5,876 nt of DNA from an uncultured bacterium. GTDB lineage: Bacteria; Patescibacteriota; Minisyncoccia; Moranbacterales; GWC2-37-73. Shown here one piece after another: positions 1 through 4,910 of the stretch. How positions within the stretch are numbered: the stretch's first letter is position 1; each line of letters begins with the position of its first letter. The stretch covers positions 1 to 5,876 of the forward strand of contig CAIJXA010000011.1 in NCBI GenBank assembly GCA_903824515.1, written 5' to 3'. A program made the translations under genes and the position numbers. A model generated the notes under the pieces. That model was not told the DNA's origin, did not search any database, and saw nothing but the letters and a program-made list of their open reading frames with translations.

Positions 1-4
1 AGTG

Positions 5-31
5 GCATCACAAAAAATTATTTTTTGATGC
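5..31 (-). terminator. Possible hairpin at the 3' end of the dsbB-like gene
   Basis: GCATC (5-9) pairs with GATGC (27-31), and A6 (12-17) pairs with T6 (21-26) around a TTA loop, with two unpaired bases between the helices. The hairpin spans the stop codon of the DsbB-like gene. It could end or protect that transcript, but the stem is AT-rich and no T-tract outside the stem is visible before the window ends, so the call is weak. Confidence 0.3.
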
Positions 32-551
32 TTATTTTTTGCCCAACAAAAAGCATTATTATAAGGGCAAAAGCTGTCAGCGCCATAAGTGGGATTGTGA
101 CATAGCCAAGTCCAAGCACGAATTTTGTTGCGCAGGAAACTGATGAGGCCAAACAAGTTGTACTTTTAGGAGAAATATAAATAATATAATTATGCCACAG
201 TGAGATGAGCGCACCGATGCTTGCCAAAAGCAGACTATAAACGATAATCTTGCCTTCTTTCTTTACGAGTGCAAGCCCCAGGATAATCACTTGGGGATAC
301 ATGAAAATTCTTTGAAACCAGCAAAGTTCACATGGTGCAAAACCTGCAATTTGAGAATAATAAAGACTTCCACCTGTGGCTAAGAGTGAAATGACAAAAG
401 CAGCGAAAATCACATTTTTTTCTGACAAGAATTTTGCGGCTATTTTCCTGACATTTTTAAAAGAAATTAGGGAAAATACAAGAACCCAGAGGAGAAAAGT
501 TTGGGCCAAAAAAGTGAGAACTGAAAGAATGAGATTTATTGTTTGGGTCAT
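18..551 (-). CDS. dsbB: DsbB/BdbC-family disulfide bond formation oxidase
   Basis: Integral membrane thiol oxidase that reoxidises a DsbA- or thioredoxin-like partner and passes electrons to quinone. The 177-aa product carries the family signature CELCWFQRIFMYP, with the first redox pair C74/C77 and a conserved Arg (R81) just after it. The second pair is C133/C140, in the outside loop between two hydrophobic segments. The helices after residue ~47 (about 47-67, 83-96, 103-124 and 147-168) form the usual four-helix core. An extra hydrophobic segment at residues 5-30 plus a basic linker precedes this core and is not part of E. coli DsbB. The ATG at 551 has no clear Shine-Dalgarno sequence. The thioredoxin-like protein at 972-1358, on the same strand, is the likely partner. 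The family call rests on recognised motifs; the pairing is inference. Confidence 0.9.
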   Translation of the reverse strand: MTQTINLILSVLTFLAQTFLLWVLVFSLISFKNVRKIAAKFLSEKNVIFAAFVISLLATGGSLYYSQIAGFAPCELCWFQRIFMYPQVIILGLALVKKEGKIIVYSLLLASIGALISLWHNYIIYISPKSTTCLASSVSCATKFVLGLGYVTIPLMALTAFALIIMLFVGQKISIKK

Positions 552-587
552 ATTTTGGATTATGCGAAATTTATGGTCTTGAATGAT

Positions 588-787
588 TCAAAAGTAACTC
601 GGAATTTTTACGAACTCGCGTTCTTTTTTGGCCATAGAAGCGACAGCGACTCCGAGCGCGTAGCCGTAGTCTTGGGCTAAGTGTGTGCTCAAAAAAGGAT
701 GCAAGTTTGTAAAAATGTTTTCAGGGGCATATGCTATTTTTCAAAAGCATGATTTGCGTACGACCCCATATTTTCATGAGTTAATAA
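588..787 (-). pseudogene. Decayed 3' end of an unrecognised gene (one frameshift)
   Basis: Two short open stretches on the minus strand join into one protein-like tail. From 787 to 737 one frame reads ...HENMGSYANHAFEK before a TAG. From 740 to 588 the next frame reads IAYAPENIFTNLHPF, then LAQDYGYALGVAVASM, and ends EREFVKIPSYF-stop. The second stretch is 50 codons long but has no usual start codon (no ATG, GTG or TTG at its head). The frames meet in an A5 run around 737-742, and adding one A would fuse them. Upstream the frame is closed by TAA (788-790) and runs into the palindromic repeat unit, so the front of the gene is missing. I do not recognise the family. The smooth residue composition and the terminal stop argue for a remnant rather than chance, but not conclusively. 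Confidence 0.45.
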
Positions 788-790
788 TTA

Positions 791-976
791 TTATCTAGCA
801 AAGTGAGCGTCCTGATGTGTATCGGGACCGATTCAATGGAGGCAGCAAAGGGGTTAATACCTCACCGATTTTATCGGTGTGAGCCTGTAGGGTATAAGGC
901 AAACCTCAGGGGTTTATACCCCTTTTACTATCTAGCAAAGCGAGAGTCCACCCCGGGGTATTAGTATCCTTTTATT
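791..976. repeat. Two tandem units of a palindromic intergenic repeat family
   Basis: Two units lie head to tail and share blocks with a third copy at 1472-1639. Unit 1 starts TTATCTAGCAAAGTGAGCGTCC (791-812). It has a hairpin CTCACCGAT/ATCGGTG..AG (861-883), the block GTGAGCCTGTAGGGT (879-893) and a CAGGGGTTTATACCCC end (~907-922). AAAGGGG near 847-853 is complementary to the CCCCTTT near 919-925. Unit 2 is short: TATCTAGCAAAGCGAGAGTCC (929-949), then CCCCGGGGTATTAGTATCC running to 976, where it overlaps the stop codon of the thioredoxin-like gene. With the pseudogene this accounts for the 552-971 gap. Confidence 0.7.
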
Positions 977-1358
977 GAGCGAGGGTGCAGCCAGTTTTCT
1001 GACTCAAGATTTCAAGCGAAATCTCGCCGCTTTGCCTTGAGCTGTCGGCAAAAATCCAAGTTGGATAGCCTTCAATTTTATTATCAGCGCAAATTTGTGC
1101 TTGTCCTGTTCCGCCATTTGTGGCGCACTCCACATAGGGCATATTTCTTGATTCACCCAATAGTTTTTTTTGATTCTGGCAGTGTGGACACCAGGAGGCT
1201 CCATAAAACTTGGCGCCCTTGTCAGCAAGGCATTGTGCAAAAGTGTCCATGCCGGTGCTCGGTAAACTTTTTTTTGAAACCATAAAATAAGCTCCAGCTG
1301 AGATGATCAGCAAAATTACAGCTATGATTGTAGCGATGATATTATTGTCTTTTTTCAT
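972..1358 (-). CDS. Membrane-anchored thioredoxin-like protein (VKOR-fusion type domain)
   Basis: Predicted extracytoplasmic thiol-disulfide oxidoreductase of 128 aa. Residues 1-6 are polar/basic (MKKDNN) and 7-27 form one hydrophobic helix with no clear cleavage site, so it is probably an N-terminal anchor. Residues ~36-125 are a compact thioredoxin-like fold. The redox motif is WCPHC (C57/C60), preceded by AKFYGAS, and GYPTW carries the cis-proline (P99). Further cysteines (C43, C78, C90, C124) lie at positions typical of the thioredoxin domain found fused to bacterial and plant VKOR proteins, which often has extra disulfides. Here no VKOR is attached, and the membrane oxidase in the window is DsbB-like instead. 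The ATG at 1358 has no Shine-Dalgarno site; a possible promoter lies at 1395-1423. The gene stops inside the end of a palindromic repeat unit. Confidence 0.87.
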   Translation of the reverse strand: MKKDNNIIATIIAVILLIISAGAYFMVSKKSLPSTGMDTFAQCLADKGAKFYGASWCPHCQNQKKLLGESRNMPYVECATNGGTGQAQICADNKIEGYPTWIFADSSRQSGEISLEILSQKTGCTLAQ

Positions 1359-1394
1359 AATTTAAAATTAGCTAGTTAACTTAACTTTAAATAA

Positions 1395-1423
1395 ATGGTA
1401 GCATTATCGAGAATATTTTACAA
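1395..1423 (-). promoter_or_regulatory. Possible promoter of the thioredoxin-like gene
   Basis: On the minus strand TTGTAA (1423-1418) and TACCAT (1400-1395) are separated by 17 nt, and TG lies one base upstream of the -10 (extended -10 form). Each box matches the consensus at four of six positions. It sits 37 nt upstream of the ATG at 1358. Confidence 0.35.
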
Positions 1424-1471
1424 TAAAAGCGGCTCTATACTAAACAGGGTGGTGGATAAGTTTAATTTTTA

Positions 1472-1639
1472 TTATTTAGCGAAGTGAGTGAACTGAAAGT
1501 AATCTTTCATTTCGCAGTGAGCGACGCAGCAAAAGGTGATTTGCCTACGAGGCTTGACACGTCGCTCACGAGTGACATGTCTTGCCTCGTGAGCCTGAAG
1601 GGTCCAGGGCTTGCCCTGGGGTATCAATATCCTTTTATT
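1472..1639. repeat. Third copy of the palindromic intergenic repeat family
   Basis: This unit shares three blocks with the copy at 791-976: TTATTTAGCGAAGTGAGTG (1472-1490), GTGAGCCTGAAGGGT (1589-1603), and CCCTGGGGTATCAATATCC plus CTTTTATT ending at 1639. Between them are three hairpins: TGAAAG/CTTTCA (1494-1499/1504-1509, loop TAAT), two 23-nt arms (1544-1566/1571-1593, loop CACG, four mismatches), and CCAGGGC/GCCCTGG (1604-1610/1613-1619). The long hairpin arms differ from those of the first copy while the flanking blocks agree, so the element is a conserved frame with variable palindromic filling. Confidence 0.72.
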
Positions 1640-1683
1640 TCAATAAAGCGGTATTTGATTGTTCCACCCCATGACTAATGTTA

Positions 1684-1812
1684 TTGTCATCCTGAGCGAA
1701 GCAGAATTTCGATAGCAATGATGCGTAGTCGAAGGATCTGAGCCAGTATTTACTCCTTTTAGCGCTAAAACTCAGATTCTTCGACTTCGCTACGCTACGC
1801 TCGCAATGACAA
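1684..1812. repeat. 129-bp imperfect inverted repeat, 'GTCATcCTGAGCGAAG' type
   Basis: The left arm begins TTGTCATCCTGAGCGAAGC (1684-1702) and ends GTCGAAGGATCTGAG (~1728-1742). The right arm, read on the minus strand, begins TTGTCATTGCGAGCG (1812-1798) and ends GTCGAAGAATCTGAG. The arms flank a perfect 14-bp palindrome TTTTAGCGCTAAAA (1757-1770). From memory, intergenic repeats with this GTCATTCTGAGCGAAG motif occur in many unrelated bacterial genomes. There is no transposase, so it is non-autonomous or simply a palindromic repeat. Confidence 0.75.
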
Positions 1813-1842
1813 AAACCACCACACGTTTTGACAAAGAGCCAC

Positions 1843-1869
1843 AAAAAAACCACCCATTGACCGGGGTGG
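1843..1869 (-). terminator. Rho-independent terminator of the four-gene operon
   Basis: On the minus strand CCACCC (1869-1864) pairs perfectly with GGGTGG (1855-1850) around an 8-nt loop, followed at once by seven T (1849-1843). It lies 13 nt after the stop codon of the last gene at 1883, as expected for the end of that transcript. Confidence 0.82.
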
Positions 1870-1882
1870 CGGCGGTTGTTGC

Positions 1883-2152
1883 TTAATTGATTTTTTTTGC
1901 ACTCCTGAGGGTGTTATTTTCGAAATGCGCCACGTACTTACTTTTTTTGATAGAAAAGTTAAGAATAATTGTATCAATTCCCCTGGTAGCGTATATTTTG
2001 AAAATATGTAGCGACTTGCCACCATCGAAAGTTACGGTGTAATCATAAGTCGCAGGACACTTCTCGAGGGAAGAAATTTTTTTGTGCTTGATTTTTTTGA
2101 TTGCTTGGCTGAGCATTTCTTCCAGGCTTAGTCTCCTTGGTAACGATGTCAT
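1883..2152 (-). CDS. Unknown 89-aa basic protein, last gene of the operon
   Basis: I do not recognise this family. The 89-aa product has a lysine/arginine-rich front half (helix around residues 9-28, SLEEMLSQAIKKIKHKK). A predicted beta-rich part follows at about 36-80, with alternating strands such as YDYTVTFDGG, KSLHIFKIYA and TIILNFSIKK. There is no signal peptide, no membrane helix, and a single cysteine (C32). The ATG at 2152 is supported by GGAG (2166-2163), 10 nt upstream. The gene lies 53 nt after the 180-aa gene and just before the terminator at 1843-1869. The strand pattern could be a small nucleic-acid or protein-binding fold, but that is a guess. Confidence 0.72.
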   Translation of the reverse strand: MTSLPRRLSLEEMLSQAIKKIKHKKISSLEKCPATYDYTVTFDGGKSLHIFKIYATRGIDTIILNFSIKKSKYVAHFENNTLRSAKKIN

Positions 2153-2205
2153 AGTGGTGTATCTCCACTTTTTGGGGAATGATTGAATCGACTGTGTTTT
2201 GTTGG

Positions 2206-2748
2206 TTATTTTTTCGGTGAAGGTTTGCAGTAGGAGTCGCAGTCAAGGCAACCATTGTCGCAAGTTTTTTCGTCTGGCTTTGGCAGAAGAAAAATTGTTG
2301 GGCCCTTCGTTGAAGGATTGGGAGTGGATTTTTTTAGTTCCACAATTTCATAGTCAGCCCTAACGTCAAAGACAAAGCCATTTTTTGGTTTGCTAATTCT
2401 CAGATTAATTTCAACCCAAAGAAAATTATCATAAAAATAGTATAATTCTTCGAAATTTTTTAGCTTCTCAAGCTCCTTTATGCTGATTTTAATCTTCCCT
2501 TGATCATGACTGCCACACAATTTCATGATTATCCTGTTGTGGGAATCAGCATGTTGAACAGCAAGGGTGTATGCAGCGATTTCCACGTCAGTAAGCCAAC
2601 CCTTGCTCTGCTCATTGGGCCCAATCGGCTTCGTTGGTGCTGGTTCAAAGGCGCAAGTTGTCAAAATTTTGCAAAGCGGTCCCAGTGACGGCGATTTTAA
2701 CAGGGATTTATTCAACTGTTTAATCGGAAATAAGGAATCTTTTTTCAT
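2206..2748 (-). CDS. Unknown 180-aa protein with a C-terminal four-cysteine cluster
   Basis: I do not recognise this family. From the ATG at 2748 the product is 180 aa. Residues 1-45 are Lys/Pro-rich with a mildly hydrophobic patch containing C26 and C32. Residues 52-70 look helical (LTDVEIAAYTLAVQHADSH) and 85-140 look mixed alpha/beta. The tail from about 141 is rich in Pro, Ser, Thr and Lys and carries a C-x3-C-x2-C-x3-C cluster (C163, C167, C170, C174), which could bind a metal or form disulfides. The ATG has a weak purine-rich site (GAGAAAG) about 7-9 nt upstream. An alternative TTG start at 2784 would add 12 residues and overlap the stop of the 80-aa gene, which would suggest translational coupling. 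A lipoprotein reading of the N terminus is poor because Thr precedes C32. Confidence 0.72.
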   Translation of the reverse strand: MKKDSLFPIKQLNKSLLKSPSLGPLCKILTTCAFEPAPTKPIGPNEQSKGWLTDVEIAAYTLAVQHADSHNRIIMKLCGSHDQGKIKISIKELEKLKNFEELYYFYDNFLWVEINLRISKPKNGFVFDVRADYEIVELKKSTPNPSTKGPTIFLLPKPDEKTCDNGCLDCDSYCKPSPKK

Positions 2749-2780
2749 GGTTTCTTTCTCTTTTGATTGATGAAAATATT

Positions 2781-3023
2781 TCAAAAATAACTATAGACAG
2801 GTTCGGTCAAAATTTCCTGAAAATCCAGAAAGATGTCACAGATTTCTGTGACGATGTTAGTCAAAGCATCAATGCAGGCAGCTGTAAAAACATTAAGGCA
2901 GATGCTGATGGCGACCCTGGTATAATCAAAGATATCTTCAATAAATTCAAATGCAAGTCCAGGAAGCTGTTCGATGATGAGATCAATTTCTGGATAAGTT
3001 GAGTGTAGTAGGGTAAATGACAT
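2781..3023 (-). CDS. Unknown 80-aa acidic, hydrophobic protein
   Basis: Not recognised. The 80-aa product is acidic and almost without Lys or Arg. Residues about 11-70 could form long amphipathic helices, with Asp/Glu spaced among Ile, Leu and Phe (for example DLIIEQLPGLAFEFIEDIF and TNIVTEICDIFLDF). A central stretch (about 36-52, VAISICLNVFTAACIDA) is hydrophobic enough to be a membrane helix, though not clearly so. Among overlapping frames this is the one I choose, because the ATG at 3023 has the best ribosome-binding site in the window (AAGGAG at 3039-3034, 10 nt away) and its stop touches the possible TTG start of the next gene. It lies 75 nt after the 137-aa gene. A competing frame (about 2861-3157) has no such site. 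Confidence 0.6.
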   Translation of the reverse strand: MSFTLLHSTYPEIDLIIEQLPGLAFEFIEDIFDYTRVAISICLNVFTAACIDALTNIVTEICDIFLDFQEILTEPVYSYF

Positions 3024-3072
3024 GACTTTGAAACTCCTTGCGTTTTAAGAATTAATGAAATGAAAAATTGGA

Positions 3073-3088
3073 TTGACTTGCCAGTCAA
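3073..3088 (-). other. Small hairpin between the first two operon genes
   Basis: TTGACT (3073-3078) and AGTCAA (3083-3088) form a perfect 6-bp stem with a 4-nt loop, in the 75-nt gap between the 137-aa and 80-aa genes. On the minus strand it is followed by TCCAATTTTTC. It could be a weak attenuator or processing site, or chance. Confidence 0.3.
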
Positions 3089-3098
3089 AATCGTGTTA

Positions 3099-3512
3099 TC
3101 ACATTGTGAAGTTGATTTGATAGTCATTTTCAAATAAACATCTCCCACTAATTCCATTTCTTGAAATACTTTCTGGAATAAGCGTAAAGACTTTTCCAGT
3201 GCTCAGTTCAATGTGCATAATGTCTTCATCGACGCATATTATTTTGCATAAATTTGTTTCGATGTTGACGTTATCGATAGCAATTGAAATCATTTTTTGT
3301 GAAAAGATTCTGTTCAAATCTTCGACTGAAAAAGTAATCTCAACGTACTCTTCATTTTTCTTGGGTGTGTCAATAATCACAATTGGTAGTGTGTTTCGGA
3401 CCAATTGACGGAATTGAGTGTCGGTCAGGGTGCTGTTTTCAACATTTTTGGCAAGTGTGGCCACAAAATTGCTTGCGGGAATCGTTGTTTTGCGTATATC
3501 TCCAGTATCCAT
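3099..3512 (-). CDS. Unknown 137-aa protein, first gene of the operon
   Basis: Not recognised. The 137-aa soluble protein has a polar, probably helical N-terminal part (about 12-45, ending TDTQFRQLVRNTLP). From about 46 to 130 it is rich in Ile and Val with alternating strands (IVIIDTP, EYVEITFSV, MISIAIDNVNIET, KIICVDEDIMHIEL), suggesting a small beta-sheet or alpha/beta fold. There is no signal peptide or membrane helix. The start is well supported: AGGAGA (3524-3519) lies with GGAG 7 nt from the ATG at 3512, and a near-consensus promoter lies about 60 nt further upstream. It heads a four-gene unit read toward lower coordinates. The divergently read dioxygenase gene starts 228 bp away. Confidence 0.75.
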   Translation of the reverse strand: MDTGDIRKTTIPASNFVATLAKNVENSTLTDTQFRQLVRNTLPIVIIDTPKKNEEYVEITFSVEDLNRIFSQKMISIAIDNVNIETNLCKIICVDEDIMHIELSTGKVFTLIPESISRNGISGRCLFENDYQINFTM

Positions 3513-3574
3513 GAACTTTCTCCTGGTTAAGTTATTTTTCTCTCGAACAGATTGTCAAAGTGCTTAATTTGCAA

Positions 3575-3602
3575 ATTATAAGATATATTTGAAAAAAGTC
3601 AA
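3575..3602 (-). promoter_or_regulatory. Strong sigma70-type promoter of the four-gene operon
   Basis: On the minus strand TTGACT (3602-3597, five of six matches) and TATAAT (3580-3575, perfect) are separated by 16 nt. This gives an expected start near 3568 and a leader of roughly 55 nt before the ATG at 3512. It is the best promoter match in the window. Confidence 0.75.
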
Positions 3603-3740
3603 TAGCAGGGCTGTTTGCATATTTAAACCAAAGTTTAGGTTTTAGTTGAGGCATGGTAAAATATATTTACAAAGAAGAATCAATTTGAAAGATTCAGACG
3701 AAATGTAGCATACTAACAAACTTGATTGATATTTATAACT

Positions 3741-4523
3741 ATGACTAAAATCAGAATTCCAGCAATTTTTGTTGGTCACGGCAGTCCGATGTCGGCGGAA
3801 ATTGATAATTATTATGGAAAGCAGTGGCGTGAATTTGGAAAAAAATTAGCCAAGCCCAAAGCAATTTTGGTTATCTCTGCTCATTGGAACATCGAAGAAA
3901 CCGCAATTTCAGATTTGGAGAATCCAAAACAAGTCTATGATTTTTATGGTTTTCCGCAATGGTTGTATGAATTGAAATACCCAGCCGTTGGTTGTCCTGA
4001 GCTGGCCCAGCAAATAAAAAAACTTCTTGCTCCTCTTGTTGAAGTGAAAACAAACAACGAGTGGGGGATTGATCATGGTGCCTGGATTCCACTCGCCTCC
4101 CTTTTTCCCAAGGCGGATGTACCAGTATTGCAATTGAGCCTTGACGCAACCAAGCCAGCTAACTTTCACTATGAACTTGGCAAAGCTCTGCGCCCACTTC
4201 GCGAGCAAGGAGTTATGATTGTTGGCAGTGGGGATATCGTGCATAATTTGAGTGAGCTTGAGTTTGAAGAAAATGCAAAGCCCCTTGCTTGGGCTGAAAA
4301 TTTTGAAAAGAAAGTTTTGCAAGCAATTGACAATCGCAATCACCAAGCTTTGATAAACTATATCCAGCTGGACTCTCAAGCCAGCTTTGCTGTTCCTGCT
4401 GCAGAGCATTATTTGCCATTGCTGTATGTTCTAGCTTTGCAGGAAGACGACGATCAGCTCGAATATTTTGCTCATGGGATTGCTCATGGCAGTATTTCCA
4501 TGACAAGTTTTGTTTTGAGGTGA
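3741..4523 (+). CDS. ygiD: Class III extradiol ring-cleavage dioxygenase, YgiD/4,5-DOPA dioxygenase family
   Basis: Metal-dependent (usually Zn or Fe) LigB-superfamily dioxygenase. Family members such as E. coli YgiD and plant DODA open the ring of L-DOPA or other catechols. The 260-aa product matches the family in length and motifs: FVGHGSPMSA with H13 at the N terminus, VISAHW with H48, EWGIDHGAWIPL (H112), VGSGDIVHNL with H168, and AEHYLPLLY with H223. H13, H48, H168 and H223 are spaced like the ligand and active-site histidines of YgiD. The protein is cytosolic, with no signal peptide. I take the ATG at 3741; a TTG at 3726 would add five residues that do not resemble the family. No Shine-Dalgarno site precedes either. 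The gene stands alone on the plus strand, and its true substrate cannot be read from context. Confidence 0.93.
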   Translation: MTKIRIPAIFVGHGSPMSAEIDNYYGKQWREFGKKLAKPKAILVISAHWNIEETAISDLENPKQVYDFYGFPQWLYELKYPAVGCPELAQQIKKLLAPLVEVKTNNEWGIDHGAWIPLASLFPKADVPVLQLSLDATKPANFHYELGKALRPLREQGVMIVGSGDIVHNLSELEFEENAKPLAWAENFEKKVLQAIDNRNHQALINYIQLDSQASFAVPAAEHYLPLLYVLALQEDDDQLEYFAHGIAHGSISMTSFVLR

Positions 4524-4626
4524 GGTTGACAATTGCTTAATTTGAAAAAAGCCCAGTCCTCGACTAAAATTTAGCTTGTCTTCAGGTTAGTCAATAAGAG
4601 CCCGGAGCAAGGATTTTTAGGTATAA

Positions 4627-4654
4627 AAAATTACATAGCGGGCTATGTAATTTT
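4627..4654. terminator. Bidirectional hairpin terminator between the dioxygenase and GIY-YIG genes
   Basis: AAAATTACATAGC (4627-4639) and GCTATGTAATTTT (4642-4654) are perfect inverted repeats. Leftward transcripts run into a T-rich tract (complement of 4625-4630). Rightward transcripts from the dioxygenase gene run into TTTTAATAATATTTT. The stem is AT-rich, so strength is uncertain. The restored stop codon of the GIY-YIG gene (4643-4645) lies inside the stem. Confidence 0.6.
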
Positions 4655-4896
4655 AATAATATTTTCTAAAATGTATTTTTGGCTCTTTAGTGATTTTAAA
4701 TATTTTTTCTTTTTGCATGGTTTCACTTTCTGGTTGCAAATTTTTCAGTGTGAATAACCCCCAATGGTCTCCTGTTTCTTGTCGCAGTTACTTGCCCTGA
4801 ATTATGCCGTTTGATCCTGCTGACGATATCATTTGTTTGACCAATATAAAAACGATTATCCTTGAGACTTTTGAGGATGTAAACAAAAAATTCCAT
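4643..4896 (-). pseudogene. Mini GIY-YIG nuclease gene, broken by two +1 frameshifts
   Basis: Small single-domain endonuclease of the UvrC-N-like/YhbQ type. The intact part (ATG at 4896) reads MEFFVYILKSLKDNRFYIGQ, then RIKRHNSG, TATRNRRPLG and HTEKFATRK. This gives the GIY half (VYIL, residues 5-8), YIG (17-19), the conserved Arg (R27) and the catalytic Glu (E51). A TGA at 4725-4723 stops it at 57 aa, while the family usually has about 80-90. Dropping one base (T at 4725) continues ETMQKEK. Dropping one A from the A6 run 4708-4703 continues YLKSLKSQKYILENIIKIT-stop, a normal family C terminus. The total would be 83 aa, ending at 4643. A TTG at 4911 would add five residues to the front. Real decay, programmed frameshifting or assembly error are all possible. 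Confidence 0.85.
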
Positions 4897-4910
4897 CTGA
4901 TTTCTATACA

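Noticed and set aside
376..582. Plus-strand open frame of 68 codons
   Set aside because: It lies almost wholly antisense to the DsbB-like gene, whose motifs and helices are clear, and its Lys/Arg-rich composition fits a shadow frame.
791..1639. CRISPR array suggested by recurring blocks
   Set aside because: The blocks are not regularly spaced, units differ greatly in length and contain their own palindromes, and there are no spacer-like equal-length inserts or cas genes.
2631..2748. Lipoprotein signal at the N terminus of the 180-aa protein (ILTTC)
   Set aside because: Thr at the position before the cysteine does not fit the lipobox, and the hydrophobic stretch before it is broken by Pro and Lys.
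2861..3157. Minus-strand open frame of 98 codons overlapping the 137-aa and 80-aa genes
   Set aside because: It overlaps the end of one supported gene and most of another, has no ribosome-binding site, and the 80-aa frame has AAGGAG at the right distance.
3641..3667. Promoter for the dioxygenase gene (TTGAGG with TAAAAT or TATATT)
   Set aside because: The boxes are only 5-10 nt apart, far from the 16-18 nt needed, and no better pair is visible before the start at 3741.
3909..4409. Long minus-strand open frames (92, 97 and 166 codons) inside the dioxygenase gene
   Set aside because: They are antisense to a gene with every family motif intact and show no recognisable motif themselves.
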